This document shows positions 48,004 through 63,000 of a DNA stretch of 64,000 bases, piece by piece. The stretch comes from Caenorhabditis remanei (taxonomy: Eukaryota > Nematoda > Chromadorea > Rhabditida > Rhabditidae). The notes beneath the pieces are model-generated. The model was not told the origin of the DNA, ran no database searches, and worked only from the letters and a program-made list of their open reading frames with translations. The position numbers were made by a program, and so were the translations under genes. Every line of letters starts with the position of its first letter. The stretch's first letter is position 1. The stretch is from NCBI RefSeq assembly GCF_010183535.1, contig NC_071333.1:7438587-7502586 (forward strand), written 5' to 3'.

Positions 48004-51000
48004 GTTTTACATCAAAAGACACATATTTTCCTGAAAGCACTTATTTTCTTAGCTTATTCAATAATACGGAAAAAATACGAATGTTTGTAGCAAAGAAAAT
48101 ATGGGACGAATCAGTGGGAAGCAACACGGATAAATGAGAAGAAAGGGAGATGAAGATGTAGGCGTGTTCTTTTTAGAAAGCACAAGCTTTTCTAATTAAC
48201 CGTTCCAATTATCTGGCATTCATGATGACACAGACATAAGAAAAGATGATGGACAAAAAGTGCAATAATTCTCGAAGGGCGGCAGTTGAAACATTGAAAA
48301 AGTTTAAGGAGCAAATGTCGAAGAATGAAAAAGAAGAACTTTTTTTTGAAACTTAAAGACAAGAGGGACACAGGAAAAATGTTAGAAAAAAGACTGGCTA
48401 AATAAAAAAACGAAATAAACAGAAGAAAGAACTTTTCTGTTGCTTCTCGTTTCTTTTTTCTTGAAACGTCGTTGAAAAAGGATACGTCGACGTTTTGAGA
48501 GATGAGAAAGTACTGAAACATGGGGAAATATTGTCTCTCGCATTCAAAATGTTAAAAGAAAATGATGTTTGGATGGAGGGGTGAACAATTTCGGAAAGAG
48601 ACGAATAAAAGAGAGAAATACGATATGGAAAAGAGGAACACAACATGAGCAATAGGCAGTCTTTTATGTTTTGACGACTACACCTGGTCGGGTCAAAAAG
48701 AGAATCATGTTTTCAGTCTGTTCTTTTTCTGGTATAATGTTCCACTGTTCCACTGATCATGAGCACCAACAATTTGAAAGCCACTGAAAACGCTCAACAA
48801 ACACACTTGACAATGAAATATCATCACATGCCTTGACTGGGTCCAGTCAGATTACCAATTTCCGGTGGCCGCAAGAAAAAAGGCGTTTGACTCAAAAGTG
48901 CCCAAAGGTCCTCCAGAGACATAGACCAAACATTCTTTTGACCAGATTAAAATTTTCATTGGCAAGTTTTGGAGTGGGAGAGATTTACATATCTAACTAT
49001 TCTCCCAGTTGACTCTGATCTGTTTTATAAAACTTCCGGGTTGCAATGATTACAGAAAAATAGTGAAACTGTCTGGAAAACAATCTTGATCACATCTATC
49101 CATTGCATATGACGCCGAATCAGAGACTGGGCAATGAGTCTAATTTGTCTTCAGGCCAATTTTCAAGAAATAGATCCAGAAGAAAGGGCCAATTTGGAAA
49201 TGTCATAAAAATTTTGAGGAGTTTTTGTTTTTATGACACGCATTTATTTCCCGCCCAGTTCCTAAACGCAAGACAAGAAAAGGCAATGAATATAAAGAGG
49301 AACGGAATAATAAAGCGAATTGGTCCATCTTTTCATTTTCAAATCTTGCTAACCCTACCTACATTTTGACGAGTCGTGGACATTTTGGAAGAATTCAAAA
49401 CAGTCAGAACGTCCAAAACGCATTGTGATGCAAATCCAGTCAAATACAATTGCCAATCAAAGCAAGCCAAAAAGATCATTCATGTTCCGAGAAAAAGAAA
49501 AACAATATTTTGAACACTTTTATATCAAGTATGAATACATTCAAAGCACTAAGATTCCCAGTGTTCTTGGGAGGATCTCACTTTATAAGTTGTTATTTTA
49601 AGTCGGAGAGAAATGATCTCTCAGTTTTCACCACAACATTCTCAATATCAGACGCGAGTTATAACACACAGCGTTCAAGTTGGTCTATTTATTTTTGTCA
49701 GCCTTATTATATAGTCTTATAGATTTTAAACATTTGCAATAAGTCAAAAGTTCGTTTAAAAATGCCTTAATGTACATAAATATAACCTCGTAACAGAGCA
49801 AAGCAAGGCTTGGCTGCAAATCCAAAAAAAGCGTGGATTCAAAGAAAAGGAAGAAAAGAAAAAGAGTAAGGATCAAGCGGAAACATATGTTTCATATAGT
49901 TTACATGTAATAATCTAAATTGTGTATAACAAACAACATGGGGGCAGAAGTACGTGCTGAGCATCCATGAATAATGAACTCTTTGTGCTTATAGAAAGAG
50001 AGTTGGACGAATAATAACAACAAGGCAGAGAGCAAAAGAAACAAATTTAACGGAGTGGTAAAGAAGGAGGGTTACTATAAAAACTGATTGACTACATGTA
50101 ATAAGAAACATTTGAATATATAGTTTTCCAGAAGGTTAGAAACAATTTACGTTACCATGATTTGATTGGATTGAAAAAAAGTTGCCGCCTTGATTAAATT
50201 TCCGCGCGTGTTTTTTTTATTTACGGCTACTATACAACTGAAGGTAAAAAAATAATATTGGTTTGATCTGAAGAGTTCAAAATACTTTGAAGACTACAAA
50301 AAAGATCTCCACCAACACATTGTTCCTTTTAATTTTTTTGGAGATTAAGTAGACTTATGACAGAAACAAAATGCACATTGAAAGAAGCCAAAGTGATTTC
50401 TGTTCTGAATTTGATGTTGAACTTTTTTCTATTAAAATTCCTGATCCTGACATTAAGAGGAAAAGTCTCACGTGAAGTCTAAACGAGCAAGATAAACGTA
50501 GGAAATGCACTTGTGACATGCTATTCAACGGAAAGAAAAAGAACACTAAAATTATTTTGTGGTAAGCCAGTCGTCTCCCAAAAAAAGAACGGACTGACTG
50601 GCACGTCTCGCTTCAGATGTTAAATCGAATGTAGGACTACAAGTCGGATGTCTGCTGGGCGGCGTCAGGGACAACGGGCACTTCATTTTTGATTTAGAGT
50701 TTTTGTAAGTGTATGCTCAAGTATGAAACACAAAATGTATTCTTATACGACAGTAGGAAACGTCAAGTGTATCTCAAAATAAAAAGTGTTTCGTGAAGTT
50801 AAAAAGAATAAAAGTCCAATCAGAATTTTTTAAATCATCAAATATTACAGCGGTTTTGTGTACAAGAAATTCCGAAACGCCGATCCAGCGGAAATATAGA
50901 AAAATTTCACAAATTGTCTATTTTTGTTTTTAACTAATAAAAACAGAAACTCTTCCACCTAAGTCATAAATTTCTTCTTGGAATGGGAAAATTGGCATTG

Positions 51001-54000
51001 AATGTTTTAAGACCGCACAAATGTTCAGAGCAGAAAAAACATAAACAATCCTATTTTATATTCAATAGTCCAAATTTAAATAATGAGTGAGATGTTTTTG
51101 AAAAGTTGATGTGTTCAATATCCAAAAAAAAATGAACAAAGACCTATCTCACATATTTTCTCTGAAAAATGAGTCACTAATCAAATCAAAACAAGGGACT
51201 TTGTAGTTAAAAATGGATTGGTCCAGACAGAAAACAATGTTGCTCAAAGAAAAGAAGGAATCTGGAACACGCGTAATCATGTTTTATCCCAATTTCCAAT
51301 CTGGAACAAATACATGAAAATGTCTCACATGTGGTTTCTATTAGTTTTATATATATATCTTTGGAGAATAACGGAGCAAAACTACAATATACAAAAAAAA
51401 AGAACATATCTCAATTGTCTTTATTCTATCATAACTGAAATATGACCGGTCTCAGTCTACCCACTTTCTTGTGAGATGAAAAAACGTCAGCACACGGAAC
51501 TCACATTAAACTCATCAATGTGATCGAGTAGAATAAAATAAAAACACTTTTCGAAGTGGCAGGTTCGTCTTTTTTCTTGCCTACACGTTCTCCTATCTCA
51601 TTCATTTTTTCTTCCTTGCTGAGCTCTTTCAAATTTCCGTTTTGGCGCTGTTTCGAAATTGAAATGTGTGAAAAGCGATGACCCAGAAGGTTTCAAACAG
51701 AAAAATAATGATGGAGCTAAACAAAAAATCGACTTTTTTTGTGATTTGTTTGATGTTATAAAACATGTGAAGGTCACGCAAAACGGAAAAGAAACCATTC
51801 ACTTCCGGTAAGGTTTTTCTCAATTCAAGTAGTTTGACCAGAGCAAAGGTCAACAATGTGTCGGTTGAAAGCACAAGTTGGTCATATTAACCTCTTTGCG
51901 CCTTCATTTTCATTTTCATCTCCTATTTTCAACGACTGCAATTTATTTCAAAATGAAATGATTCTTTGCAAGCCGTGGAAAAAAACAAGATTAACAAGAA
52001 TGATGAAAATAGTCCAGGAGAATTAAAATAGTGTTCGAAACGCACAAAAACAATAATTATATTGAAAAGAGCGTCAAATACTATTATAAAAGTATCAAGA
52101 TTCGGTGAAACACATTTTTCATTAAATATAATTGCAAAGCTAGTTATGGTCCCAATGGTTTCAGCAAGAAAAAATATGTGAACCACTGAAATAACCTAGA
52201 ATTTTCAACTACTCACTGGTATATATTGTTGTCAGCATTTTCTAATTATTTTGTTTTTCACCTGAAAAACGTACATAAGCTGTTCAAAATCTCGCTACTG
52301 GGAAATAATAAAAAGATTTTCAAAGACATCAAAAATATTCAAAATATGAAAGTTTTGAAGAATAACAAACTGTACGTAATATGGTTCAATGGTCTAACGT
52401 TGAGACGTGGGAAAGTGTTGACAATGTTGTTTTGAATTGAGCTAATTCTGGGTCACATTTTTACTGTACGTGCAGAAATGTGACTTGGTCCTTCTGGGAA
52501 TTAAAAAAAAACGGAAAAAAATGACCAAAGTCAGAAACTCTACTGAAGTATTCTTTCCGGATATATACCAGAAGAAAGTAGGTAAATAGAAAAAGAAAAC
52601 GGAAACGAGAGGATTGTGTAAATGAATGAAGAATGAAACAGCTTTCTTCAATTTTCTTCTGTGTCACCACTACCACATCCATTGTCACCCACTGCAACAG
52701 AATCGCGTCGGGATTGAAATCTAGAATCGACAACAAAAAGAGCAACATGTAAGAATAGAGGGCAAAAGAGATGATGAAGATGAAAACCCAGAGGAAAGAG
52801 CGTTTCTGATTAGAATTCGACGCGACGAAGAGTGTAGATATTGAAAACGTGAAGATCGCTGTTTGGCTTGAGCTTTGAGCATTTATGGCGTCTATTGTAG
52901 GTCTCTAGATGAGACATAGCAAAACAAGGTAATTAGACATAGAAGAGGTTTTTTTCAAAATAAATTAGAAATGAGACAGAGTTTTTTTCCGTTCTGAGAA
53001 GGGGGTGTTCAAAAAAGTTGGGTGCATTTCAAGAATATTCCTATTTTTTGGGAATAGATTTACGATTATAAATCACAAAGTAACAGAACTATGAGCAACG
53101 AGAAACATGAAAACACTAAAGAAACACGTGAGAAATCCAATATATGAAAATACACCAAAATGTGCCTATAAATTCTTAGACAGATTTTATAGTTGCCTCT
53201 TGAGACATAGAGAAACAGAACGTGTAATCCAAATAGCCTGACATGAGCCGATATAAAAAAATTGGAAAAAATCTATGAAAAGGGTTTTTCTATGAGAAAA
53301 TGATAAGAGACAGAAACTTTACAAAACCGTTCACTAACCAATCGCACTTTTTTTGATAAAAAAACGTTATCCCAATAATTTATTCAACACTCGTGGAATC
53401 ATAAAATAATCCGTCCACACTCACCCTCGGCCATTCATAACTAAAGAAATCAAAAGATAAGAGCACTGTACTACCCGAATAATGCAAATTTTGATTTTGA
53501 AACAGTGCCGGGAGAAAGTGAAAAGACAAACAAAACCACTCATATAAATAATGACAATAGAATCAGAAAATTGACAAAAAACGGAGATTATACTGGGAAG
53601 CCAGGACGGACAGGAAATTAAAGTGGGTTTTGGAGAAGGAAGTGCTCTTTCGACTTCGAACGGAATGCAAATCTTATTTTTGTTTTAGTCTAGAGGTTGT
53701 GAGTTTGTTTTTTACAGCTAAACACATCTATGTCATTAGAACCGACCTAAATTGATAAGAAAAATGGTCAGAGTTCATTAAAAAAAAACAAAAAATTAAT
53801 GGTTTTGCAGTCACAAGTTCAATTGAGACTGTGTTCAAAAAAGTGGATGATTGAATCTTCCAGTAATTGCCAAAACCAGACTTAATTTCATTCTGAAAAG
53901 AAAACAACTATTTCAAATTGTCAGTTGCAGAAACCAGCGAAGCCTACCACTTCAAAAAACACAAGTGTGGGTCTCCATTTTGGCTTCGAAAGCTGGGATT

Positions 54001-57000
54001 TCCTATTTTTTTCGTTTTAGAATATTGAGAGTTATTGTTCCTTGTCTCAAAAAACAAAGGAATAAAAACAGACCATAAATGACAAGTATTACGGAGACCC
54101 ATAACTCGAAACGATCTTATTTTTCGCCGTTTTTCAAGTCAGTTGAATAGGGCTTAAAAATTTGCGTGGGACCAGTTAAACGAAACATTTTGGACGTACT
54201 GAGGTGCTTGAAAATGAGGTTCACACGAATGTAGTTGAATTTTTTTTCTCTTTGCATGTTTGAAATGATTTCAAAAAGTGGAAGATATACATATTGAGCA
54301 TCTGTGGGGTTTCCATACTCACATGGAACACATTAATGTGTGGATCGTTAACACTCACAATCAGAATTGATGAGAACAAGAATTAGTAAACCAAAGGCTA
54401 ATTCAAAAATAACAATTTAGACTTGTAAAAAAATAAACAGAATCCACAAAATCCATCATTTATAAATCAACCTCATAGTTTTACTTTTTCTATCTCTATC
54501 AAATGAGTTTTTAGTATTGCTCGGAAGGTCATCAACTTTGGCTGTTTCCAGTGGAAATGGGCCAACTTTGACAGTGTGTTTCGGTGTCTCCTGATTGTTC
54601 GACAATTTTCATTTTGAATGAGTTGGACAGAGCCAAAGTAGCACATCATTTTTGTAGTTGACCATTTTTTGCAGGGACACCATTTTGAAAGTTACAGGTT
54701 GTCAAAGCCATTTCCCTCTGGGACCGACTAATTTCAGTGTATATTGTAACTTTCGAGATAGTGTCTCTAGAAAAGAAGTCAACCACAAAAGTTCTGTTCT
54801 ATTTTGGCTCTATTTAGTCCGAACAAAATGAAATTCGTCGGACAATCCGGTGACACCTGAATAAGGTGTCAAAGTTCTGAGCGGTACTGTATAACATATA
54901 AACGTTGGAGCTGCAATACTCTCTTTTTGAACTTTATTCATATTATTAATTTCAGTTGAATAATAATTAATCAAAAATTTATGATATAAAATTGTAGCAC
55001 ATGTGTTTCTGAGAATCGTGTATTTTTGAAAATCGAGTGAACAAAATTACATGAAAGGAAAACTGAAATCTACCGATGGCTCAGGTCTTCTGAAAAATAC
55101 AAAAGAAGAATATTAGATTCTATCACATTTGTTGTTTCACTTTCCTCGCTGATTTTTTTCTTCTCCGAGTAAAAAATAATAGTGAACCCAAACCAGGTAG
55201 TGGATTTTCTAAAAAAAAACATACAGATAATAGATTTCCTCGTTTGAGTATAAAGGATGCATTCCTCTTTCACATTGTGTAATCCGAGATAGTTGACAAC
55301 TCTTGTGACATATTGTTCCTTGAGAATAGTATCGTTTCCTTTGTCACCTGTGGGCGAGGAGTCGTCAAACACATCTCCAGGTTGATCAGTAATATTTTCA
55401 AAGTCTCATTGAGATTCTGGAAAAGATTAGGTTTAAGGGTATCAGTTAGAATGTAGACGTTCTGTCTATTCGAATAACAGCAGGTAATCTTCAATTTGAG
55501 GTCGGGCCGACAAAAAGCGACAAAGAGACGGAGAGCATACAGATGGCAAGCAGAAAACAACTCTAAGATAAAATGCAAATGTTTTAAATTGGGAAATTCA
55601 CACGATCAAACACAGTAAGAGCATAAAAGTTCTCGAACAGCTGCAAATATGCCATTTCAAAATTTGCCACTTCGATACAGGCACAAAAAATATAAAAAGT
55701 CTGTTAGTAATTCTACAATTGTTAGATTCTGCTCTTTTGGTACTTGATATAGTGTCGTTCCGTGAAAATTTGCTTATGCTTTCCTCATATTCTATTCTAT
55801 ACTTTTTACCTTTTTTTTCTTTTTTCACTGATACCCGGATACATGATTCTTTAAGTAATCAAACACCCAAAACTCATAGACTTCATTTCTGACCTCATTT
55901 GCTGTCCATAATTTTTTTCGTGAGGTTTATGAAAAAAAAACTCCATTAGATTTCGCATTCATCAGAATTGTTTCCTGAAAGCATGGAAAAATGTTTTCTA
56001 CGGTTTGCGTTTGGAAACTAACAAGCAGATCTAACAATCATTCAATAACTTGATCAAGAATACAAGAAAGCTTGTTTGATATGATGGTGTACTAATTCAT
56101 TTATTAGATTATTTGTCAAGTTTCACCAAAAAACGTGTTTCCTTTTTTCGTATAATAATTTCCCTAACTCCACAAGCGAAATTTTCCAACTTGCAATATT
56201 GAGATAATTAAAGTCCCTCTACTGATCTAAATGTAAAACAGATATGTGGCTCAGAATAGGAGAAGTGTCGAGTTGGAATGTACAAACGATTGACTAAAAA
56301 ATCAATTTTCGCACGCTTTATCGTACATTCCCAGATTTTTAGAACGTTCGGTGAGAGGGGAACCACGTTTATTGCCGAGGAAAAATCAGAAAAAGAAAGG
56401 AGATGGGAATGCCTGGACACATTTCAAAGCTGAAGAGCACGATAAAATGTTGTGGAGTTTTTTCCTTTTTCTTTCGAAAAATGCAGAGTAAAGGATCTTG
56501 CACATATTTTAATTTAAAAAAATGCAACGAACTTGAGATGTGAGTTATTTTGTTTATCATCACCAATTTATGAAGTGTTATTAAATCTCAGAAAACATAT
56601 GATTATGGCCACTAAAAATTAGATGTGACTTGCTACAAAATTTTTTTAGAAGAAAAACAATGCCGCTTACATTTTGTTCATAATTTTTTTTGCAAGATGT
56701 AGTTTCGGAAGATTTGTATTGAATTGAGTTTGATTTTTTACAATCAGTGAGCTAAAACAGAAGAAAGACCGAAAGAAAAAACCAACAATGCCACTGAAAC
56801 ATTAGAACAAGTTGTGAGAAAAATCAACATAAATATGTAATTTGATGAACACCTAAGGCCAAGCCCTGAGGGAGTTTTACAAGTGTACAAAAATGGTAAG
56901 GCCCTAGTTTTTTTTTATCATGCTTCCCAAGTGTATTGGTGGTATTTCTTGTCAAACTTGGATGCTATGAAGGAAAACCGCAAAACTGTCGTGTTGTAAT

Positions 57001-60000
57001 AAAAACTATCCATTGGTAAAACGATCTGTATTATTTTTGACACTTTCCCATTTAGTCAAAACTCAATCGGAAAAGAAAAAAAATATTGCTGCTAAGATTT
57101 TTTTAAATTTCCTCGTACAGAAACAACTTGAAATCTCTTGGTGCTGATTCTTTAGAAAGAATCTGATATTGAGGTGTCTGCTGGAAATCCGTATTGATTG
57201 TTTTACTGTACTAATTAATTTTCTATAAATTTAACCTTTGAAGACCATCAAATACAATTGATGCTTTTGTAATTCAAAATCATTACAGTCCTCTTCATTT
57301 TCTCTTTTGCATTCATATCCAGTTTCACTATTTGCCATTCATAGATCGTCGGGGTGTTTTTTTTTTCGTATCATAATCTATTCCTTTTTGTTCTATTCCC
57401 ATTCTTTCTCGTGACGTTTTGTTATCAATATCGACCAAAAAGTACATCTATTGTGCAGCTGGTTTGATAAAAAATAACATATGTTAGTTGTGTACATATG
57501 ATACAGTGTTTCATAATTTTTCTAGTTTCCTTTTTTGCAATTTCACTTCTTGTTGATTTAATTCTAAGTTTAGTAATTAAACCATCTGAGTTTTCGGTGA
57601 ATTTCTGTCTAATGTGAGAGAATATCTCCATAAAGTTGTTGTGTTGTTTCCATCACATCATTTCCAAAATGTTGTCCGAAATACCAAATGGAATTTTTCA
57701 AGTAAACATCCTGTTTGAATTCACATTTTCACGCCATAGCAATATAGCAAACTAGAGTTTGAATTGAAAGGCAAGACGTTGTTCATATTCCCCTTCAGTG
57801 TTCAGTGGTAATATATTCCCTGCCAGACACGTTATATGGTCACTGCTCTCTAGCTCAAAGAGTTGTAAACACATTTCCGAGAAGCGAAATGCGATTATTC
57901 GACTATTTAGCAGAGAGAAATGTTTCTGGGCAATGTTCGAAGGTCACTAGAAAGTATGAAAGTGAGCATAATGTAAGACTAGAAAGTTTGGTGGTTGGTC
58001 GGTTAAAAAATATGTTTGCCTTTTATTGAGATGAAGTCTTACTTTAAACAATTTCTAAATGTTTTCTCGTGTTTTTCAGAGCTTGATGGAGACACATCCG
58101 TTAATGCTTTTCATATTAGAAAATGTTTGAGATTTTCTTTATTTTTTTCCGGTTTTTAGCAGATTAAAAACACTGCACCAGCTCTATATATTCTGAAGTT
58201 TTCTGTTAAACGATTATCGTTTCGATCAGATGTACAGATATCCATCATGTCGGATTATATTCTATGTAAAAAATGTTTCTGTACTGTATCTCAATATATT
58301 CCTTTAATATCTATCTTATCTAAAATTTCTTATGTAAAGTTAGATTCTAAAACTTTAGGGACAAATAAAACAACATTTCTTCTTGAGTTATCTTGAAAAC
58401 TACCCAACTTGTGTTTTCAATCCCTGTTTTTGTGAGTTGTTTATTCTTCACTTCTGTTTTTTGTTCCCTTAAACGCATGTGAGAGACATCAAAGAATTTT
58501 GAGAAGAACAAAATTCAAAGACTTCCCTATACTATACCTCTATTTTTTTTTCCTCTCATGGCCCACGCGGGGGAGTGACAGAAACCGAAACATGGCCTCG
58601 GCTGAGGAAAGTTAGTTTGTTATAGAATTTGGTTGAGAGACACCGCAAAAAGAAGAGAGGAAAAAGAGAGGCAAGCAATCCATCGCTCTTATTCTCTATA
58701 TTTTATTTTTCTCTATTTCTCTTGCGCCAGTGTTGTCCGGCGTTAGGCACCAAACACCAGGTGACGTAGAATTGTTGAGGCCCCAACATTGACTGACGGC
58801 AAAATGAGAGAGTGTGTAAAAATATAGAAAGGGTGAAAGAGTACGTATCTGCAACACGAAAAACTTTTGTGAAGAAAATAGAGAAGAAGTGGATGGACGG
58901 TTGGCAACTCTCTTCTATGGCATGGAATGAATTATTGATCTCAGTTGGGAAGGCAGTAAATTTGGAGCATCAAAGAGCAAAGCCTTGATTTTTTGGTTCA
59001 ATGCCAACATGTTGTTGTTTTCTTCCCTGCCTTCCCACACAGGTGTCTTTTTTGTCTTTCGTTCATTTTCTCTGCCATCGAATCCATGTGCTGTTTGCAA
59101 GTGTTTATTGTCCGTACCACACTCTTTCTCCCCTCTCGATTATTGCGATTTTTGTGTTTTGTCTTTTATTTTTAGTTTTTTTCTCTCCAGGTACCCCTAC
59201 TTCGTTTGAAATCAGAAATCACAGGTGGTAGAGGATGTTGATATTATTTTCCACAGCAGCGTGCCGCAAGTCGACCACTGTTAGATTGAGGTCATATTCT
59301 GGTAGTATGAGCGTCTGCGTGAGTGAAGAGAAGAGCTGACAGGTTTTTGATGTTTTTTCAAATTCAGTTGAAAATTAATACGGCATTGTTTTCAACTTGT
59401 ATGGAATGCGCACGTTGTACATTCACAGTATGTTCAAATTACTATCTCAAATGTAATGGCAATTGAAAAAGCGTATCTGAAAATTTTACAGTTGGAGAAG
59501 AACAAAGCGGAGTATACTTAACACATAGATAAATTAAAAATGTTGATTAAAGTTAGTCTCGTAACCCCAAATTCTCAGATACTCTTTTTCGTACGCCAGA
59601 ATAACTTCATGAATTTAAAAATAATTCTTTTCAGGAATAATTTTGCATGCAATTGAACTTTTAAACGTATTCCAATTAAATAGCATAAATTTCGTTTAAT
59701 CTTTACGTTTTATTTTTTATTGCAGTGTTGGTTACTTTTAACTCAAATTTGGTCTGAGTAAACTAGATTGCTGTTCAAACATTTCAGGTTCATATTTCTA
59801 TTACTATTTTATTCATTTTTAAGTAGTCCTGTGAATACAATTTAATAGAGATCAATGATAAAACTTGTCATACCATACTTGGTACTTTGTTATTTCGATA
59901 GAATTTTCTATCTCGTTATCTTATCATATATTATCCAAGTTTTTCATGTTTTGTGTTCATTTGTTTTTGATATCTGCAAGATCTTCCGTAGATGTCCATT

Positions 60001-63000
60001 TTCATTTCTTCTCCGTGGTTTCCTACTATTCTTTAGTTTTGCAAATTCTTCCGTCCGATTCTTGACCTTCCCTGGGGCCATTCATTCTGAACAATGGCTC
60101 GTTTTCTTTTCCGATTCTTCGTTTCCTCTCTTTTTCTCTTTCCATTTCGCAATTCCTTTTGTATTTTCACCAATTCTCGGCGCGGCGGGGCGGTCAGGTT
60201 TATATCCATCCATTTCCCTAAAACCGTTTGTTTCATTAGTTGTCTTTCGTTCTCTCAACCTTCACCACCAGCGTTTTATGTATTCACATTGTATTTGAGT
60301 ACGGGGGACATCGATGTTTAGTCAGCAGAAATATAAGGGCTAACAGGAGAATACAGGTGGGAGGATAGACGAGACTTTTGTAAGTGCTGAATCGGGAGGG
60401 AGAAAATGGTTGTGTCTTGGGACAGGGTGGAGAATCTTTAAAGTGCAAAATGCTCATTTTGTATCCTATATTTATCTTTTTGCACGATTTCTCACCATAC
60501 AGGACTAGACGGCTTTTTCTTCCTATCCAAATCTCCAGACCTACAAAAATATGACTAAAAAAGTTTTTCTGATCTTTGTATAATATTATATGTCACTACT
60601 CTTTTTGGATACGTTGTTTGAATCACCGCTTCTATTTTTGATAATCAATGCCAAGAAAAAAGTTGTTGACGATAAAAAGACCTGCTTGCAGTGTGTCTAG
60701 TTGATAAGAAACTTGCAAGAAGGGAAGGTACAAAGTCATCGTAGTTTGAATTCAATGACTTTTTGATATGTTCTTTTTCTCATCATAGATCACTAGTTCC
60801 GAAAATTCGTGTCCAAGGGGAAATGAGATTTATTTTCGTTCTTTGAGCCGACTTCCAGCGGATTTCTATTATTTTCTGTCTATTATCTGTTATCAGTAGC
60901 GCACACAAAAAATAACACCGTCAAAAAACTTATGCTTTATGTTTTGTCTCACACCGATGTTTTCATCGAAAGGTGTCTGATCGTTTAGTAGTTTTATTTT
61001 TGAATCATTTCAATAATTCAGCTGTTCTGATTAGATTTTTTATGTCCAGGTTGCTGCCCTTACTTGGGAAATTGGTTTGAGTCTGAACTATCAAATGAAT
61101 CATTTCGACTCTCCCAATCTTGTTTTAGAATCTGCCATAAACCACTACTAGTCAGTTCTACCAATTTTGAAAAGTTAGTCACATGGTAAGGTTCCACTAA
61201 AATTTTACAATTTCTATCCAATTCCAAAGTGAATTGCCTTTTTTAACAACTAGAAACGAAACAAAAAAAAAATTGGTCACTGGGTGTGTCGATGGATAGA
61301 ACAAATCTGAACAGTAGTTTTATTTGTTCAGAGCTTCCCCCTACTCACCTCTCCAACACCATCGATTGGTCTGGCAACCCTGAGAAATTGGTTTGCTATT
61401 CTTTTTATATTGGAAGCGATCTTATTTGAGTCTATTCTGCCCATGTTTAGTATTTCTTGCACTTGCCGTCAACAACAATGCATTCTACGTGATACCACAA
61501 ATTTTTGATGCCTTAATTTCTTTCTTTCATTATCTTCTTTATCATCATTAAATTGTTTACGCGAGCACTTTAGACAGAAAACGTTGAAACAGAAATCATT
61601 GTTGTTTTCGCGAAAAAGTTTTTGTCGGAAAGAAAATTTTTCGAGAGAAAACCCCCCGAACTTTCTATGATAACGATCTACCGATCAAATTGATAAGATG
61701 CGGCCCGAACAAGGTGTGATGTTTCACTTCACAAACACCTTCTCCCCTTTACAAGTTTTTTTGTCTGTTTTTTCCTTCTCTTTTTCGGAAAAAGAATCTT
61801 TTTGTGCTAATTTTCAAAGATCAATTGAAATTTGATGACAAACTGAGCAAATGTAAACGAATCTGACACTGGTGAGAATCGCAAAAAAGTGAGATTGTTT
61901 GAGACTTTTTGGAAACAATACAAAAATGAGCCGTCTATGGAAAAGAATAAAGTAAGTGCTGCTGCTGGCCACATTGGTCACGCAAACACTTCTATTATTC
62001 TTCATTCAGACAGAGATCAAATGCAATGTTTACGTCCAAAGCACAGTCCTTGTAGGGTTTCCTAGGTGGGTACGAGACGATAGTTGGATGTGGCAGAGAG
62101 TGTGGAACACATGTGAACTTATAGTCTTTTTACTGATGCTCCGTTGAAATATTCAGTGATTTCTGATCGACATTCGAATTGAATATTTGATTAGCTTCCA
62201 TATTGACTGAACGAAAATAGGGTTATTTCATTCATTTTTTGGTAACTTGCCTTTGATCGGTGGCGCTTTCTCATTTTGATTGGTTCATGACAAGATCTTG
62301 ATTTCATATTGGTTAATAAGTAGTGTGGCTATTCTGACTGATTGATTTGTCTGGAAACTTATTATCATTATTTTCCCTGCAACGTAAAAATCGAAAGTAG
62401 GTGTTTGATCTGTTCAAAACTACAAAACCAGATAATCTTTTTTCAACTCATTTTCCAAAGATCGAAACATAAATAGGCACTACTTAATATTTTAGGAAGG
62501 TCAAGCCGGATATCAACATTTATACAACAACCGGATATCAAAGTGAACGGAAGATATAACCAGAAACGATAGGATAAGTTAGTTAGTTAGTAATTACGGC
62601 AATTCAGAAATCTATTGATAATATATTGAAAATGGAGTTTTTCCAGTCGAGCATATTTTTTGTAATACCATAACCAATAAGACCAGAAATACGTTTTTGG
62701 ATAGATATTTTGTCAAATGTTTTTTTAAATGCCATCTCCATCGGATCAAATAATTCACTCTCGAAACTAGTATTTCTTTTTTCAAGCACAACTTCTTCAA
62801 ACACAAATTAAATGTTTACTTTGATGTCAATGGTTCGAAAAATCATATACACATAGTTTTCCCAGTTTTCCAAAGAACAATTGTTTGCTTATCATAAAGG
62901 TAAATCCCAGGTCAGAAGTTGAGTTCAAATTTCACAGAATTGACGTCCGGAAGTTAGCGAAATGTAGTTTTCTGGTTTAGTTCTGTTAGTCTTTCTGATT

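Noticed and set aside
59855..60298. 147-codon plus-strand ORF
   Set aside because: Phe/Ile/Ser-rich translation of T-rich sequence, without domain or flanking exons; several frames are open at once.
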